From Ottowia thiooxydans DSM 14619 (GTDB taxonomy: Bacteria; Pseudomonadota; Gammaproteobacteria; Burkholderiales; Burkholderiaceae_C): 64,000 nt of DNA. The stretch spans positions 30,604-94,603 of the forward strand of contig NZ_KE383944.1 of NCBI RefSeq assembly GCF_000422885.1, written 5' to 3'. Both the position numbers and the translations under genes were made by a program. Positions within the stretch are counted from its first letter, which is position 1. Each line of letters starts with the position of its first letter. Positions 24,595 to 33,856 of this stretch are shown one piece after another. The notes beneath the pieces are model-generated. The model was not told the origin of the DNA. It searched no databases and saw only the letters and a list, made by a program, of their open reading frames with translations.

Positions 24595-26181
24595 TCACTT
24601 CTTGAGCCAGAGGTCTTCCCAGTTGGTGAAGTACCAGCGGTCGTTGTTTGAGACGTTCTGCAAGTCTTCCCGGTACACGTTCACCTGCTGCATTTCCACC
24701 AGATGAATGATCGGAACGTCACGCAGAGCAATGCGTTGGAAGTCGTGAATGGCTTTCAGACGTTTGGCGGGATCGCGCTCGGCAAAACCGGCTTCGATGG
24801 CCGTTTCCATCTCGGGCGAGTTGTAGCCCGATGAATTGCGGAACGGAATACCTGGCAAGATGCCCTTGCTCCAATACGGGGTGAACGAGGCAATGCCTGG
24901 ATCGACCGAGCGCACTGAGTTGCTGAGTGCAATGTCGAAGTCATAGTCCCTATAGATACGGCGAAGCGTTCCCGGGTAGTCGAGAGTGATCAGATTGGCG
25001 CGGATGCCCACAGTTTCGAGGTTCTGCTTGATCACCTCACCGGCCGCCAGATTCACAGGAAACCACTGAGCAACGACGAAGTTAAGCGTGAAGCGCACAC
25101 CACCCGCTCCACGTTTGTATCCGGCTTCGTCTAGCAGTTGTTCCGCACGTTTCGTGTCAAAGGCATGCGGTTTGGCAGAAGGATCGGCATAACGCGTTCC
25201 CGCATGGATGGGGCCTGCTGCGGGCTTGGCCCGTCCCAGGAAGACGACTTCAGAGAGCTGCCTGGCGTTGATGCTTTGAGCAATCGCTTGGCGAACCTTG
25301 ACGTTGCTCGTGATGGGGTTCCTGACATTGACTTCGAGGTTCTGAAACCACGCTGCGTTTTCCGACCCCTTTTCAGTGACCGCGACGTCGGCCAATTTGT
25401 CCAGCCGAGCCAGATCGCGCAAAGGTACGGAGTTGCGCGTGACGAGTGCGGCTTCACCGGCTTCGATGGCCGCTGATGCGGTAGCTGCGTTGCGCTCGAA
25501 TTTGAAGGTAATGCTGTCCAGGTAGGGCAGCGGTTTACGGAAGTAGTCTGGATTGCGCTCCAGCGTCAGGTACTGCCCAGGCACCCATTGCTTGAACTTG
25601 AACGGCCCCGTTCCAACAGGGGCCTTGTTGTTCGGGTTTTGCTGGAAATTTGTACCAGCGTACTTGTGCTTGGGAACCACTTGCCCAATGTGCGTGCCGA
25701 AGCTCGCCAGTAGAAAGTCGGTGGACACGGGATCATCCAGACGCAAGATCACAGTGTGGGCATCAGGTGTTTCGGCTTTCACGATTCGTTCGAAGCCCAG
25801 CGTTCCGCTGTATTTCTTCCAGACTTCTTCTGCCGTGAACGCGACGTCCGCTGAAGTGAAAGGCGTTCCGTCGTGCCATTTCACGTCGCGGCGCAAATTG
25901 AAGCGGTAGCTCTTGCCGTCAGGAGACACTTCCCAACTGGTGGCCAACCGGGGCTCGAACTTGCCTCGGTTCTCGTGAATCAACGTGTCGTGAATCTTGG
26001 CTGAGATCTCCTGGCCGGAGCCCCCAGTACCGATGGCCGTGACGACATGGGTTGGCTCGATGTTGTTCAAGGTGATGATGGAGCCACCGCTACGAGGTTG
26101 CTGCGCAAACACCAGGGGATGAGCGAGGGCAAGCCCGAGGACGAGGGTGGCGCTGAGCAAAGCGCGGTATCTTGACTTCAT
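24595..26181 (-). CDS. ABC transporter substrate-binding protein, family 5 (peptide/opine/nickel type)
   Basis: 528 residues from ATG 26181, supported by AAGGAG upstream and by the signal peptide that follows (KSRYRALLSATLVLGLALAH, cleavage after VFAQ). The body has family-5 features: IHDTLIHENRG, GTPFTSADVAFTAEEVW, and a C-terminal segment with FQRIALRDVPIIHLVE. Periplasmic receptor that captures a solute for the DppBC-like permease encoded just upstream. Ligand unknown; oligopeptides, opines or similar are usual. Confidence 0.92.
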   Translation of the reverse strand: MKSRYRALLSATLVLGLALAHPLVFAQQPRSGGSIITLNNIEPTHVVTAIGTGGSGQEISAKIHDTLIHENRGKFEPRLATSWEVSPDGKSYRFNLRRDVKWHDGTPFTSADVAFTAEEVWKKYSGTLGFERIVKAETPDAHTVILRLDDPVSTDFLLASFGTHIGQVVPKHKYAGTNFQQNPNNKAPVGTGPFKFKQWVPGQYLTLERNPDYFRKPLPYLDSITFKFERNAATASAAIEAGEAALVTRNSVPLRDLARLDKLADVAVTEKGSENAAWFQNLEVNVRNPITSNVKVRQAIAQSINARQLSEVVFLGRAKPAAGPIHAGTRYADPSAKPHAFDTKRAEQLLDEAGYKRGAGGVRFTLNFVVAQWFPVNLAAGEVIKQNLETVGIRANLITLDYPGTLRRIYRDYDFDIALSNSVRSVDPGIASFTPYWSKGILPGIPFRNSSGYNSPEMETAIEAGFAERDPAKRLKAIHDFQRIALRDVPIIHLVEMQQVNVYREDLQNVSNNDRWYFTNWEDLWLKK

Positions 26182-26215
26182 TTGAAAACTCCTTGGATGA
26201 GAGAGAAGAACACCG

Positions 26216-27070
26216 TCAGCGCGTACGCAAACGAGGGTTGAACGCGTCGTTAAGGCCATCGCCGGCGAGATTCAGCGACAGCACCGTGATGACGATGAGG
26301 ACGCCGGGAATCGCGCAGAGGTACCAGGCCGTGCGAATGAATGAACGCCCGTCGCCGATTAGCCTTCCCCAGCTGGGTATGTTGGGATCCGTAAGGCCAA
26401 GGAACGCGAGCGCTGCCTCGAACAGCACGGCGGTCGCGACGACGAGCGATGCCAATACGATGATGGGAGGTAGTGCGTTGGGCAGGATCTCGCGCAGGAT
26501 CAGCCGTGCATCGCTCATACCCACCGCCCGGGCGGCCAGTACAAACTCGCGGTTCTTCAGTGACAGGAATTCAGCGCGAGTCAGCCGCGCGATCCCCGTC
26601 CAGCTGACCAGCCCGATGCCGATCGCCATGTAGCTGGCCCGCGGGCCGAAGACCGCCACCAGGGTGATGAGAAATACGAGGTTCGGAACGGTCTGGAAGA
26701 TCTCTGTGATGCGCATCAATATCGCATCAACGTAGCCACCATGGAATCCGGCAAGGGCTCCAATCGCTGCGCCGATCAAGGTCGCGATGGCACTCGCAGC
26801 GAGACCAATCAGCAGAGTGGTTCGTGCCCCATGAAAGACGAGCGGCAGCAAGTCACGTCCGAGCGTATCGGTTCCCAGAGGAAAGCGTCGATCTTCAAGG
26901 GGCCATAGCTCGGGCGGCCCCACCATGCCCAGCGGGTTGCCAGGAAACAACCAGCTTGCTGCCAACGCAGCTACTACGATGGCTGCCAGCAACACCAGCC
27001 CAACGACTGCCATGCGATTTTTCCGGAAGCGTTGCCAGAAACCGGCTATCGGCGTAATGGCTTTGCTCAT
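26216..27070 (-). CDS. ABC transporter permease, DppC/OppC type
   Basis: 284 residues with about six membrane segments. The cytoplasmic EAA loop (EFVLAARAVGMSDARLILRE) contacts the ATPase. The N-terminus FRKNRMAVVGLVLLAAIVVA is typical of DppC-type subunits. The start overlaps the end of the dppB-like gene (ATGA). Partner of the DppB-like permease. Confidence 0.93.
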   Translation of the reverse strand: MSKAITPIAGFWQRFRKNRMAVVGLVLLAAIVVAALAASWLFPGNPLGMVGPPELWPLEDRRFPLGTDTLGRDLLPLVFHGARTTLLIGLAASAIATLIGAAIGALAGFHGGYVDAILMRITEIFQTVPNLVFLITLVAVFGPRASYMAIGIGLVSWTGIARLTRAEFLSLKNREFVLAARAVGMSDARLILREILPNALPPIIVLASLVVATAVLFEAALAFLGLTDPNIPSWGRLIGDGRSFIRTAWYLCAIPGVLIVITVLSLNLAGDGLNDAFNPRLRTR

Positions 27071-28041
27071 GCCGCAATCCTTGGGTCAAACCAGACGTAG
27101 GCGATATCGACCACGAGGTTCGCGACAACGACTGCAAACGAAACCAGTAGCAGCACGCCAGCTACCACGGGCATATTGCGCGCCTGTACTGCATCAAACA
27201 GCAAGGTGCCAAGCCCTGGCCAGCTGAAAACCGATTCGATGACGATGCTGCCAGCTAAAAGCGCACCCAGTTGCAACCCGAACAGTGTCAAAACCGGTAG
27301 CAGTGCATTGCGTAGCACGTGCCGCAAAGCGATGCGTGCTTCACCTGCGCCCTTGGCACGAGCCGTGGTGATGAAATCCATGCCATGCACCTCCAGCATG
27401 GATGCCCGCATGACACGTGCATAGATGGCCATGTAGAACGCCCCCAGTGCGGCGGCTGGTAGTACAAGGTGCTTGAACACATCGATCGCATAGGCCAGCG
27501 TTCCCGGGGTTAGATGGATGGCGACCAACCCACTCACGGGCAACCACCCCAGCTTCACCGAGAACAAAACGATGAGCATCAGGGCAAGCCAAAACCCTGG
27601 TGCGGCGAAAAACACCACCATGGCAATGGAGAGCACGTTGTCTACCCACGTTCCCACGCGTAGCGCGGCGATAGCTCCCAGCAAGATTCCACCAAAAATG
27701 GCGACGAACAGACCTGCGAGCATCAGGAGCAAGGTCGCCGGAAGCCGCTGCGAGATGAGTGTGCTGACATCCGCCTGATCGCGGGGCGAGTAACCGAGAT
27801 CTGCTCGCGCAACGTTGGAGGCATAGTTGCCAAACTGTACGAGCAGCGATTTGTCGAGGCCGTAGTCCGCCCTCATCTTTTCCAGCAACTGGATGTCGCT
27901 GACTTGGCTCTCCGCCGCCATGACGTCGACGAGATCGCCTGGGGCGAGTTTGAGCAGCACGAACACCAGCAAGGTAATGCCCAGGACGACGGGCACTGAC
28001 TGCAGGATGCGAACGCCGGCGAGGCGCAGGATTCTTTTCAC
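27067..28041 (-). CDS. ABC transporter permease, DppB/OppB type
   Basis: 324 residues from the GTG at 28039-28041, which has AGGAGG four bases upstream and follows the ATPase stop by 10 bp. Upstream in-frame codons would overlap the ATPase gene. Typical DppB features: RILQSVPVVLGITLLVFVLL at the N-terminus, an EAA loop (DFITTARAKGAGEARIALRH) and six predicted membrane segments. Forms the channel with the DppC-like protein. Confidence 0.92.
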   Translation of the reverse strand: MKRILRLAGVRILQSVPVVLGITLLVFVLLKLAPGDLVDVMAAESQVSDIQLLEKMRADYGLDKSLLVQFGNYASNVARADLGYSPRDQADVSTLISQRLPATLLLMLAGLFVAIFGGILLGAIAALRVGTWVDNVLSIAMVVFFAAPGFWLALMLIVLFSVKLGWLPVSGLVAIHLTPGTLAYAIDVFKHLVLPAAALGAFYMAIYARVMRASMLEVHGMDFITTARAKGAGEARIALRHVLRNALLPVLTLFGLQLGALLAGSIVIESVFSWPGLGTLLFDAVQARNMPVVAGVLLLVSFAVVVANLVVDIAYVWFDPRIAA

Positions 28042-28051
28042 GCTCCCTCCT

Positions 28052-29710
28052 TCAAGCTGCCAACAACTCAGGCGCAGCCCCGGACCATATGCGACCGGGT
28101 ATGGATTGAAAGAGCTGCTGGGTGTAGGGGTGATCCGGTTGCGTGAAGACCTTCTGCGCGCTTGCGTATTCCACCACCTCACCCAGGCGCATGACGGCTA
28201 CCGTATCGCACACCTGTGATGCCACGCGCAGGTCGTGGGTGATGAAAATCATGGTCAGACCCAGTCGCTGCTTGAGATCTTCCAGGAGCCGCAAAACCTG
28301 TGCTTGCACCGATACATCCAAAGCAGACAACGGCTCGTCCGCCACGAGAACTTCGGGTTCGAGCGCGATGGCGCGGGCAACGGCAATGCGCTGCCGCTGC
28401 CCGCCCGAGAACTGATGTGGATATCGGTCTGCGGCCTGTGATTCCAGGCCCACAAGTTCCAGCAACTCGCGCGCTCTAGAGAGGGCCTGCGAGCGCGGAA
28501 CGCCATGGACGATAGGGCCAGCCGCAATGATGTCGACCACCCGCAGCCTGGGGTTGAGTGAGCCGAACGGGTCCTGAAATACGATCTGGACCTTCTTGCG
28601 GAACGCCTTGCTTGGCACGGCGTGCTGGAAATCTACCGCTTTACCGTCGAGATGAACGGCTCCTGCATCCGCCTCTAGCAAGTTCACAATCAGTCTGGCC
28701 AACGTAGACTTTCCCGATCCGGATTCGCCGACGATTCCCAGAGTTTCTCCGCGCCTGACCTGAATATCGGTGGCCTTGACGCCAGAGGAGTTTTTCCGAT
28801 CTTTGCGGCGCCACCATCCCCCGGATTGGTGATAAATCTTTGTGAGCTGGGTTGTGCTGATTTTGATGGGCCGCTCGCCTTGGAGAGCGGATCTTCCAGT
28901 AGTCAGCTTTGGAACGGCCGCGAGCAATGCGCGCGTGTAATCGTGCTTGGGATTTTGAAGCACATCCTCGGCAAGTCCGGACTCGACAACCCGCCCATCG
29001 CGCATGACGACGACGCGGTCCGCAATCTCCGCGACCACGCCAAAGTCATGCGTGATGAAGAGGATCGCCATAGCGTGCTTTCTCTGCAGCTCAGAAATGA
29101 GCCTCAGCACCTGCGCCTGCGTGGTGACATCCAGTGCTGTGGTGGGCTCATCGGCCAGAAGCACTCCCGGATGCAGGATCAGGGCCATGGCAATCATCAC
29201 GCGCTGCCTCTGGCCACCAGAGAGTTCATGCGGATAGGAGCTAAGCACCCGCTCGATATCGTTCAGATGCACCTCTAGCAGAATCTCCTCGAGCTTTTCG
29301 CGCCTTGCGCGAGTATCAAGCTGCGTATGGATAAGGAGCACTTCCTCAATCTGTTTGCCCACTCGCATCAGTGGGTTCAGTGCGGTCATCGGCTCCTGAA
29401 ATACCATGCCGATTTCGGCGCCACGCAAATCGCGGAGCCGCCGCTCCCCGGCTTCGAGAAGGCTCTCTCCATCCAATAGGATGCGGCCTGAGGCGCGCAA
29501 AGAATCAGGCAAGAGGCCTGTGATCGCACGTGCTGTCAGCGACTTTCCGGAGCCGGACTCCCCGACCACACACACCACTTCATTACGGCGGAGTTTCAGG
29601 TTGAGCCCTTGAATACCGAATGCGCGATCACCCCCTTTAGGCAATGCAACGGAAACGTCTTCTAGCGAGACGATGACCTGCGGGTCTATGGTTTCAATGA
29701 GGTTTGGCAT
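28052..29710 (-). CDS. ABC transporter ATPase with two fused nucleotide-binding domains (DppDF/YejF-like)
   Basis: 552 residues from ATG 29710. Each half carries a complete ATPase set: Walker A GESGSGKS twice, signature motifs LSGGQRQRVMIA and FSGGQRQRIAVA, Walker B VLLADEPTTALD and VLVADEPLSALD. Each half also has the C-terminal extension of oligopeptide importers. One chain therefore replaces separate DppD and DppF. First gene of the operon ATPase, permease, permease, receptor, VOC, OsmC. The start could alternatively be a TTG at 29731. Confidence 0.93.
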   Translation of the reverse strand: MPNLIETIDPQVIVSLEDVSVALPKGGDRAFGIQGLNLKLRRNEVVCVVGESGSGKSLTARAITGLLPDSLRASGRILLDGESLLEAGERRLRDLRGAEIGMVFQEPMTALNPLMRVGKQIEEVLLIHTQLDTRARREKLEEILLEVHLNDIERVLSSYPHELSGGQRQRVMIAMALILHPGVLLADEPTTALDVTTQAQVLRLISELQRKHAMAILFITHDFGVVAEIADRVVVMRDGRVVESGLAEDVLQNPKHDYTRALLAAVPKLTTGRSALQGERPIKISTTQLTKIYHQSGGWWRRKDRKNSSGVKATDIQVRRGETLGIVGESGSGKSTLARLIVNLLEADAGAVHLDGKAVDFQHAVPSKAFRKKVQIVFQDPFGSLNPRLRVVDIIAAGPIVHGVPRSQALSRARELLELVGLESQAADRYPHQFSGGQRQRIAVARAIALEPEVLVADEPLSALDVSVQAQVLRLLEDLKQRLGLTMIFITHDLRVASQVCDTVAVMRLGEVVEYASAQKVFTQPDHPYTQQLFQSIPGRIWSGAAPELLAA

Positions 29711-29968
29711 CGCAACTTCTATGGATGACAACTCTCAATGGATGCCATGGTTTGACGAAGCCAAAGCTTAGGGGCGTGATATTCAGATGCAAACGACCGG
29801 TTTCGCATTTGAATATTTACATCTTGTCTATTCCGTGGGCCGGGAAAGCCGTCTGACTTTCCTACAGCGCGGACAGACGACTCCGACAACTGCCAATGTT
29901 GGAGCGATGCGAGATCTTGGGGAAAGCCTTAACCTCCCGGGTAAAGAATGCTCAGTAGCGAGGCTCGC

Positions 29969-30538
29969 TCAGATTGACTGATCGAGATCCCTTTTGTGCG
30001 TGGATACGGTGGGCATGAGTGTCTGGCCCAGAATGTGCCGCCATGAATCGCACAGCCATTTCGCGGTCTCTTGGACCTGACGCGCCTGCGCGTTCGCCGC
30101 CTCTTTCACCCGGGCGTTGATGGCTTCTTGAAGGGGGCCTGGAACGGTACACTCCGCTTCTTCGAGGGCGGCCCAGTTCTGCTGTTGTCTGGTCTCTGCA
30201 AGAAGCACGCACTCGCAGGCCACACGTTGCACGGTTTCGCTATCCCCTATGGCGAGGGCCATTTTCATGGCGGTGGTCAGGCCTTCTCCAAGATGTTTCG
30301 CTACTGTGCGTCCGGCTGAAAGTTCGCTGGGGTCGACACCTGAGGCGTGGCAAAGATCGGAGATGATCTCCTGATGCCTACCCGCTTGTTTCAGCCAAGC
30401 TTGCCATTGTGCTTTTCGGTCCGGCTGGTCAGTGCAGCGCATGGCCGTTGTGTAGATCGACATCCCTCCAATGCCAGTCTCCATCATTTGCAGAAGCAGC
30501 TCTTTCAGAGCCGCGGGGTTATTCGTTTTCGATACCAT
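29969..30538 (-). CDS. Helical protein of unknown function, possibly ferritin-like
   Basis: 189 residues from ATG 30538 (a GTG two codons earlier is possible), no signal peptide. Predicted almost wholly alpha-helical, in about four long helices with scattered acidic and His residues (GRHQEIISDLC, CECVLLAETRQQQNWAALEE), loosely like four-helix ferritin-like proteins, but no clear diiron pattern is seen. It is divergent from a Crp/Fnr regulator 202 bp away, which probably controls it. I do not recognise the family with confidence. Confidence 0.6.
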   Translation of the reverse strand: MVSKTNNPAALKELLLQMMETGIGGMSIYTTAMRCTDQPDRKAQWQAWLKQAGRHQEIISDLCHASGVDPSELSAGRTVAKHLGEGLTTAMKMALAIGDSETVQRVACECVLLAETRQQQNWAALEEAECTVPGPLQEAINARVKEAANAQARQVQETAKWLCDSWRHILGQTLMPTVSTHKRDLDQSI

Positions 30539-30740
30539 GGACACTCATTTCCGAGGGGCACGCATTCAGGAGTCGGTACGACAGCCTTTTTTGATGTGGC
30601 CCCGAGGGGTTGTATCGCTTGCGTAATGAATGCGCTTTAACTTTTGTTAGTCCGCGGGATTGTGGCGGGGAAACTTTTTCAAATGGGCGCGGCGTGACTT
30701 TCACCCGTAAGATGGTGAGGAGGGATGAAGGGAGTTTCAG

Positions 30741-31511
30741 GTGCATGTTCAACGTGTTTTGCAAGCCAGGCGTGTTCACCTCACGGAGGTCGAGCGCGCA
30801 ATCCTTGAGCGTTCTATCGACTCCGTGATCACACGAGGCCCCCGAGAAACTCTTATTGACCAAGGGGAGACTGTCAATTTCAGCGTTCTTTTGCTGGAAG
30901 GACTGATGAGTCGCCACGTCGACGACTTTGATGGGTGCCGACAAATGGTGGCGCTTCAAGTTCCGGGTGATTTCGTCGATTTGCATGCCTACCCCTTGAA
31001 GACGCTCGATCACGACGTTGCCACCCTGACGGCGGTGCGTTTAGCCATCGTTCCTCATGCCGCGCTTTCCGATATTCAGCACAACCAGCCTGAGTTGGCG
31101 AGGAAGCTTTGGTTTTTGACGCTGCTCGACGCGGCCATGCACCGCAAATGGATTTATAGGCTGGGGCGCCTGAAGGCCGCGGCGCGTATTGCGCATTTCC
31201 TTTGCGAGACGGTGGTTCGCCTGGCTGCGGTTGGCTTGTCGGATGGAAGGCAATTTCACTTGCCGCTGACTCAATTCGATCTGGGTGAGATATGTGGAAT
31301 GACCAGCGTGCACGTCAACCGTGTGCTGCGTGAACTGCGTGAGGCTGGCTTGTGCACCTTTCGCAACCAGCAAGTGGAGATTCATGATTGGCACGGACTG
31401 GCCAAGGCCGGCGCATTTGAGCCTGGCTATCTCTATCTGGACGACGCTACTACACACCGCTTTTCAGGCGCTCATATTGAGGAGGGGTGCGTGTGCAAAA
31501 GCAGCGCCTGA
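30741..31511 (+). CDS. Crp/Fnr-family transcriptional regulator
   Basis: 256 residues from GTG 30741, preceded by AAGGGAG. An N-terminal cyclic-nucleotide-binding-like domain (SVLLLEGLMSRHVDDFDG, ALQVPGDFVDLHAYPLK) is followed by a long dimer helix and a C-terminal winged helix with recognition sequence TQFDLGEICGMTSVHVNRVL. The N-terminal CX2-3C iron-sulfur cluster motif of FNR is missing, so it is not an oxygen sensor of that type, and the cAMP-contact Arg/Ser set is not clear. Divergent from the helical protein gene. Effector unknown. Confidence 0.88.
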   Translation: MHVQRVLQARRVHLTEVERAILERSIDSVITRGPRETLIDQGETVNFSVLLLEGLMSRHVDDFDGCRQMVALQVPGDFVDLHAYPLKTLDHDVATLTAVRLAIVPHAALSDIQHNQPELARKLWFLTLLDAAMHRKWIYRLGRLKAAARIAHFLCETVVRLAAVGLSDGRQFHLPLTQFDLGEICGMTSVHVNRVLRELREAGLCTFRNQQVEIHDWHGLAKAGAFEPGYLYLDDATTHRFSGAHIEEGCVCKSSA

Positions 31512-31562
31512 CCCCACTGCGCCCTGCCGCGCAGTGACGGCGACGTTTTCTTTTGGGAGTCT

Positions 31563-32774
31563 TCAGCCCGAGTCTCGCGCCAGCCGCACTCCGCTGAATT
31601 GCCAGCGCGCTGTGGCGGGGAAAAAGTTGCGATAGCTCAAACGCGCGTGACTAGGAGGTGTGACGACTGAGCTTCCGCGCAGTACATATTGGTTGACCAT
31701 GAATTTGCCGTTGTACTCACCCACCGCTCCGGCGGCGACACGAAAGCCGGGATAGGGCGCGTACGATGATTGAGTCCATTGCCAAGCGGACCCGAACCAC
31801 TGGCCCTCGTGTGAACCTTCAGTGTGCGTGGCCGCAGCGTATTCCCATTCAGCTTCTGTTGGAAGCCGGGCGCCAGCCCATCGAGCGTAAGCGTCGGCCT
31901 CATAGTAGGACAAATGAACCGCTGGACTTGCCGGGTCCAGCGTTCGCCGGCCCCCCAGGGTGAACTCATCCCAACCACCATCACAGCGCTGCCAATAGAG
32001 CGGATGGTTCACGTTGTTCTGAGTTCGCCAATCCCAGCCCTCTGAAAGCCAGTATGACGAATCATCGTATCCACCCTCCAGAGTGAATTTTGCGAATTCG
32101 CCATTGTTCACCAGGCTTGAAGCCAGTTCGTAGGGCTGCAGGTACACCCGGTGACGAGGGAGCTCGTTGTCAAATGAAAACCCGGTGCCGTAGTGGCCAA
32201 TCTCAATCAGGCCACCGTCGAAAGTATTCCAACCCTTTGGCGAGGGAATACCGGCAGGACGTGCAGCTTCGTCTTGGTAGGCTGGCCACAGGGGGTTGCA
32301 GGAAAGCAGGTGCTTGATGTCCGTCAGCAGCAACTCCTGATGCTGTTGCTCGTGCTGCAGGCCAAGGACTACCAGCGGATTCCAGGACCCGCTTGCTACG
32401 CCGCTGTTCAGTAGCGCGCGCATGCGGTGATCCACATTGGAGCGGTACTCCAGCACCTCGCCTAGACCGGGGCGGGTCAGTAGTCCTCGCTGCGGGCGTG
32501 GATGTCGCTCTCCAATGCCATGGTAGTAAGAGTTGAAGAGGACGCGGAACTCCGGGCGAAAGGGCGTGAAGTTGGGTTCGAACTCCGCTAAAACGAATGT
32601 CTCAAAGAACCAGGTGGTGTGTGCCAAATGCCATTTGGCCGGGCTCGCATCGGGCATCGACTGGGCGGCACAATCCTCCGCCGAGAGGGGTTTTATCAGT
32701 GCCACTGAGTGCTGGCGTACGGCGTCATAGTGCTCGGCCAGAGCGCCGCCGCCGTGAAAAGGAGAGGTGGTCAT
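31563..32774 (-). CDS. egtB: Ergothioneine biosynthesis sulfoxide synthase EgtB
   Basis: 403 residues from ATG 32774, which overlaps the egtD stop (ATGA). An N-terminal DinB-like domain carries the probable iron ligands H52 (KWHLAHTTW) and H141/H145 (QHEQQHQE). A C-terminal formylglycine-generating-enzyme-like domain has ARWAGARLPTEAEWEYAA. EgtB joins hercynine to a thiol donor (gamma-glutamylcysteine or cysteine) using O2 and non-haem iron. No egtA, egtC or egtE is in the window, so the donor cannot be told from context. Confidence 0.94.
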   Translation of the reverse strand: MTTSPFHGGGALAEHYDAVRQHSVALIKPLSAEDCAAQSMPDASPAKWHLAHTTWFFETFVLAEFEPNFTPFRPEFRVLFNSYYHGIGERHPRPQRGLLTRPGLGEVLEYRSNVDHRMRALLNSGVASGSWNPLVVLGLQHEQQHQELLLTDIKHLLSCNPLWPAYQDEAARPAGIPSPKGWNTFDGGLIEIGHYGTGFSFDNELPRHRVYLQPYELASSLVNNGEFAKFTLEGGYDDSSYWLSEGWDWRTQNNVNHPLYWQRCDGGWDEFTLGGRRTLDPASPAVHLSYYEADAYARWAGARLPTEAEWEYAAATHTEGSHEGQWFGSAWQWTQSSYAPYPGFRVAAGAVGEYNGKFMVNQYVLRGSSVVTPPSHARLSYRNFFPATARWQFSGVRLARDSG

Positions 32775-33679
32775 GGCTGAGCGTATAGAAGTGCGTACCA
32801 GCCGCGCTCGTCGGTCCACGTGTTTACTTGCGCGAAGCCCGCTTCGCGCAACATGGTCATGAACACGGGTAAGGCGTATTTGTAGCTGTTTTCCGTGTGA
32901 ATGCGTTCACCATGCGCGAATTCCCTGCCGCCACCCGGCCAGCGTACGCGCTGTCCTTCCTCGGCCTGTAAATGCATTTCGATGCGCGAAGCAACCGGAT
33001 TGAAAAAAGCCCTGTGCGACCATTGGGACGGGTCGAAATCGCTGCCGATCACGGTGTTGACGTGCGCGAGAATGTTGCGGTTAAAGCGCGCTGTGGTGCC
33101 GGCTGCGTCGTCGTAGGCAGCTTCCAACACGGCGACCTCCTTGGGAAGATCCACTCCGATCAACAATCCACCGGTGGCATCTACCCAGGAGCGCGCCCTG
33201 TGCAGCCATTCCAGAGCTTGTGGTGGATCGTAATTACCAATCGAAGAGCCCGGATAAAACACCAGTCGCCGTGCCATGGGGATGTCTTCTGGCAGGTCCA
33301 GGCGATTCGTCAGGTCTGCGATGACCGCGCGAGCATCTAAAGTGGGCTGGGCGTGCCGAAGGCGATCAATGCCGTCTTTCAGCACCTCGGCGGAGATGTC
33401 TACTCCGACAAAATATTTGGGCTGAAGTATTTGGCAAAGCATGCGTGCCTTCTCGACATTTCCCGCTCCAGGCTCAATCACCGTATTGACCTCGCCCACC
33501 AACCGTTTGATGTCAGCGGCCTGCTGTTCCAGCAAAGCCTTTTCTGTTCGGGTGGGGTAATACTCCGGCAGGCGTGTGATGGCCTCAAACAGCTTGGAGC
33601 CCAACTGATCGTAGAAATACTTCGGGGAAATCCGGGGCACTGGCTGCATGAGTCCGGAAATTATTTCTTCTTGTTCCAT
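32771..33679 (-). CDS. egtD: L-histidine N-alpha-methyltransferase EgtD
   Basis: 302 residues from ATG 33679 (an in-frame TTG at 33706 is possible). Trimethylates histidine to hercynine with SAM. SAM-binding features are VIEPGAGNVEKARML and YFVGVDISAEVL, with LVFYPGSSIGNYDP and a C-terminal GREFAHGERIHTENSYKY typical of EgtD. First gene of the egtD-egtB pair, lying after gspE on the same strand with 177 bp and a strong palindrome between. Confidence 0.94.
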   Translation of the reverse strand: MEQEEIISGLMQPVPRISPKYFYDQLGSKLFEAITRLPEYYPTRTEKALLEQQAADIKRLVGEVNTVIEPGAGNVEKARMLCQILQPKYFVGVDISAEVLKDGIDRLRHAQPTLDARAVIADLTNRLDLPEDIPMARRLVFYPGSSIGNYDPPQALEWLHRARSWVDATGGLLIGVDLPKEVAVLEAAYDDAAGTTARFNRNILAHVNTVIGSDFDPSQWSHRAFFNPVASRIEMHLQAEEGQRVRWPGGGREFAHGERIHTENSYKYALPVFMTMLREAGFAQVNTWTDERGWYALLYAQP

Positions 33680-33758
33680 AAGCAGATGCTGCCGCGCTGC
33701 GCTCAAGGCGATCTGCTTATTTTGCGCGTCCGGGCCGAACTCGTGTGTAGGCCAATGC

Positions 33759-33776
33759 CTAAGAACACGTTCTTAG
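33759..33776. promoter_or_regulatory. Perfect 18-bp palindrome upstream of egtD
   Basis: CTAAGAACACGTTCTTAG: 8-bp arms around an AC centre, about 80 bp upstream of egtD and 80 bp after the gspE stop. No T-run follows. It closely resembles the element at 5092-5107. It could be an operator of egtD-egtB or a dispersed palindromic repeat. Confidence 0.55.
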
Positions 33777-33856
33777 TTCGCTTGACGATGCATCAGGAGG
33801 TGGTGGCGGCTGCGCCGAATCCACCGAGTCGAAGCCAGCAATGTGCTGGCCTGGAA

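Noticed and set aside
29787-29981. 64-codon plus-strand frame after the ABC operon start
   Set aside because: No ribosome-binding site and no motif, in a likely promoter region, and it overlaps the end of the next gene.
33707-33856. Search for a gspF remnant after gspE
   Set aside because: No GspF-like residues were found in any frame of this gap, so there is no visible pseudogene.
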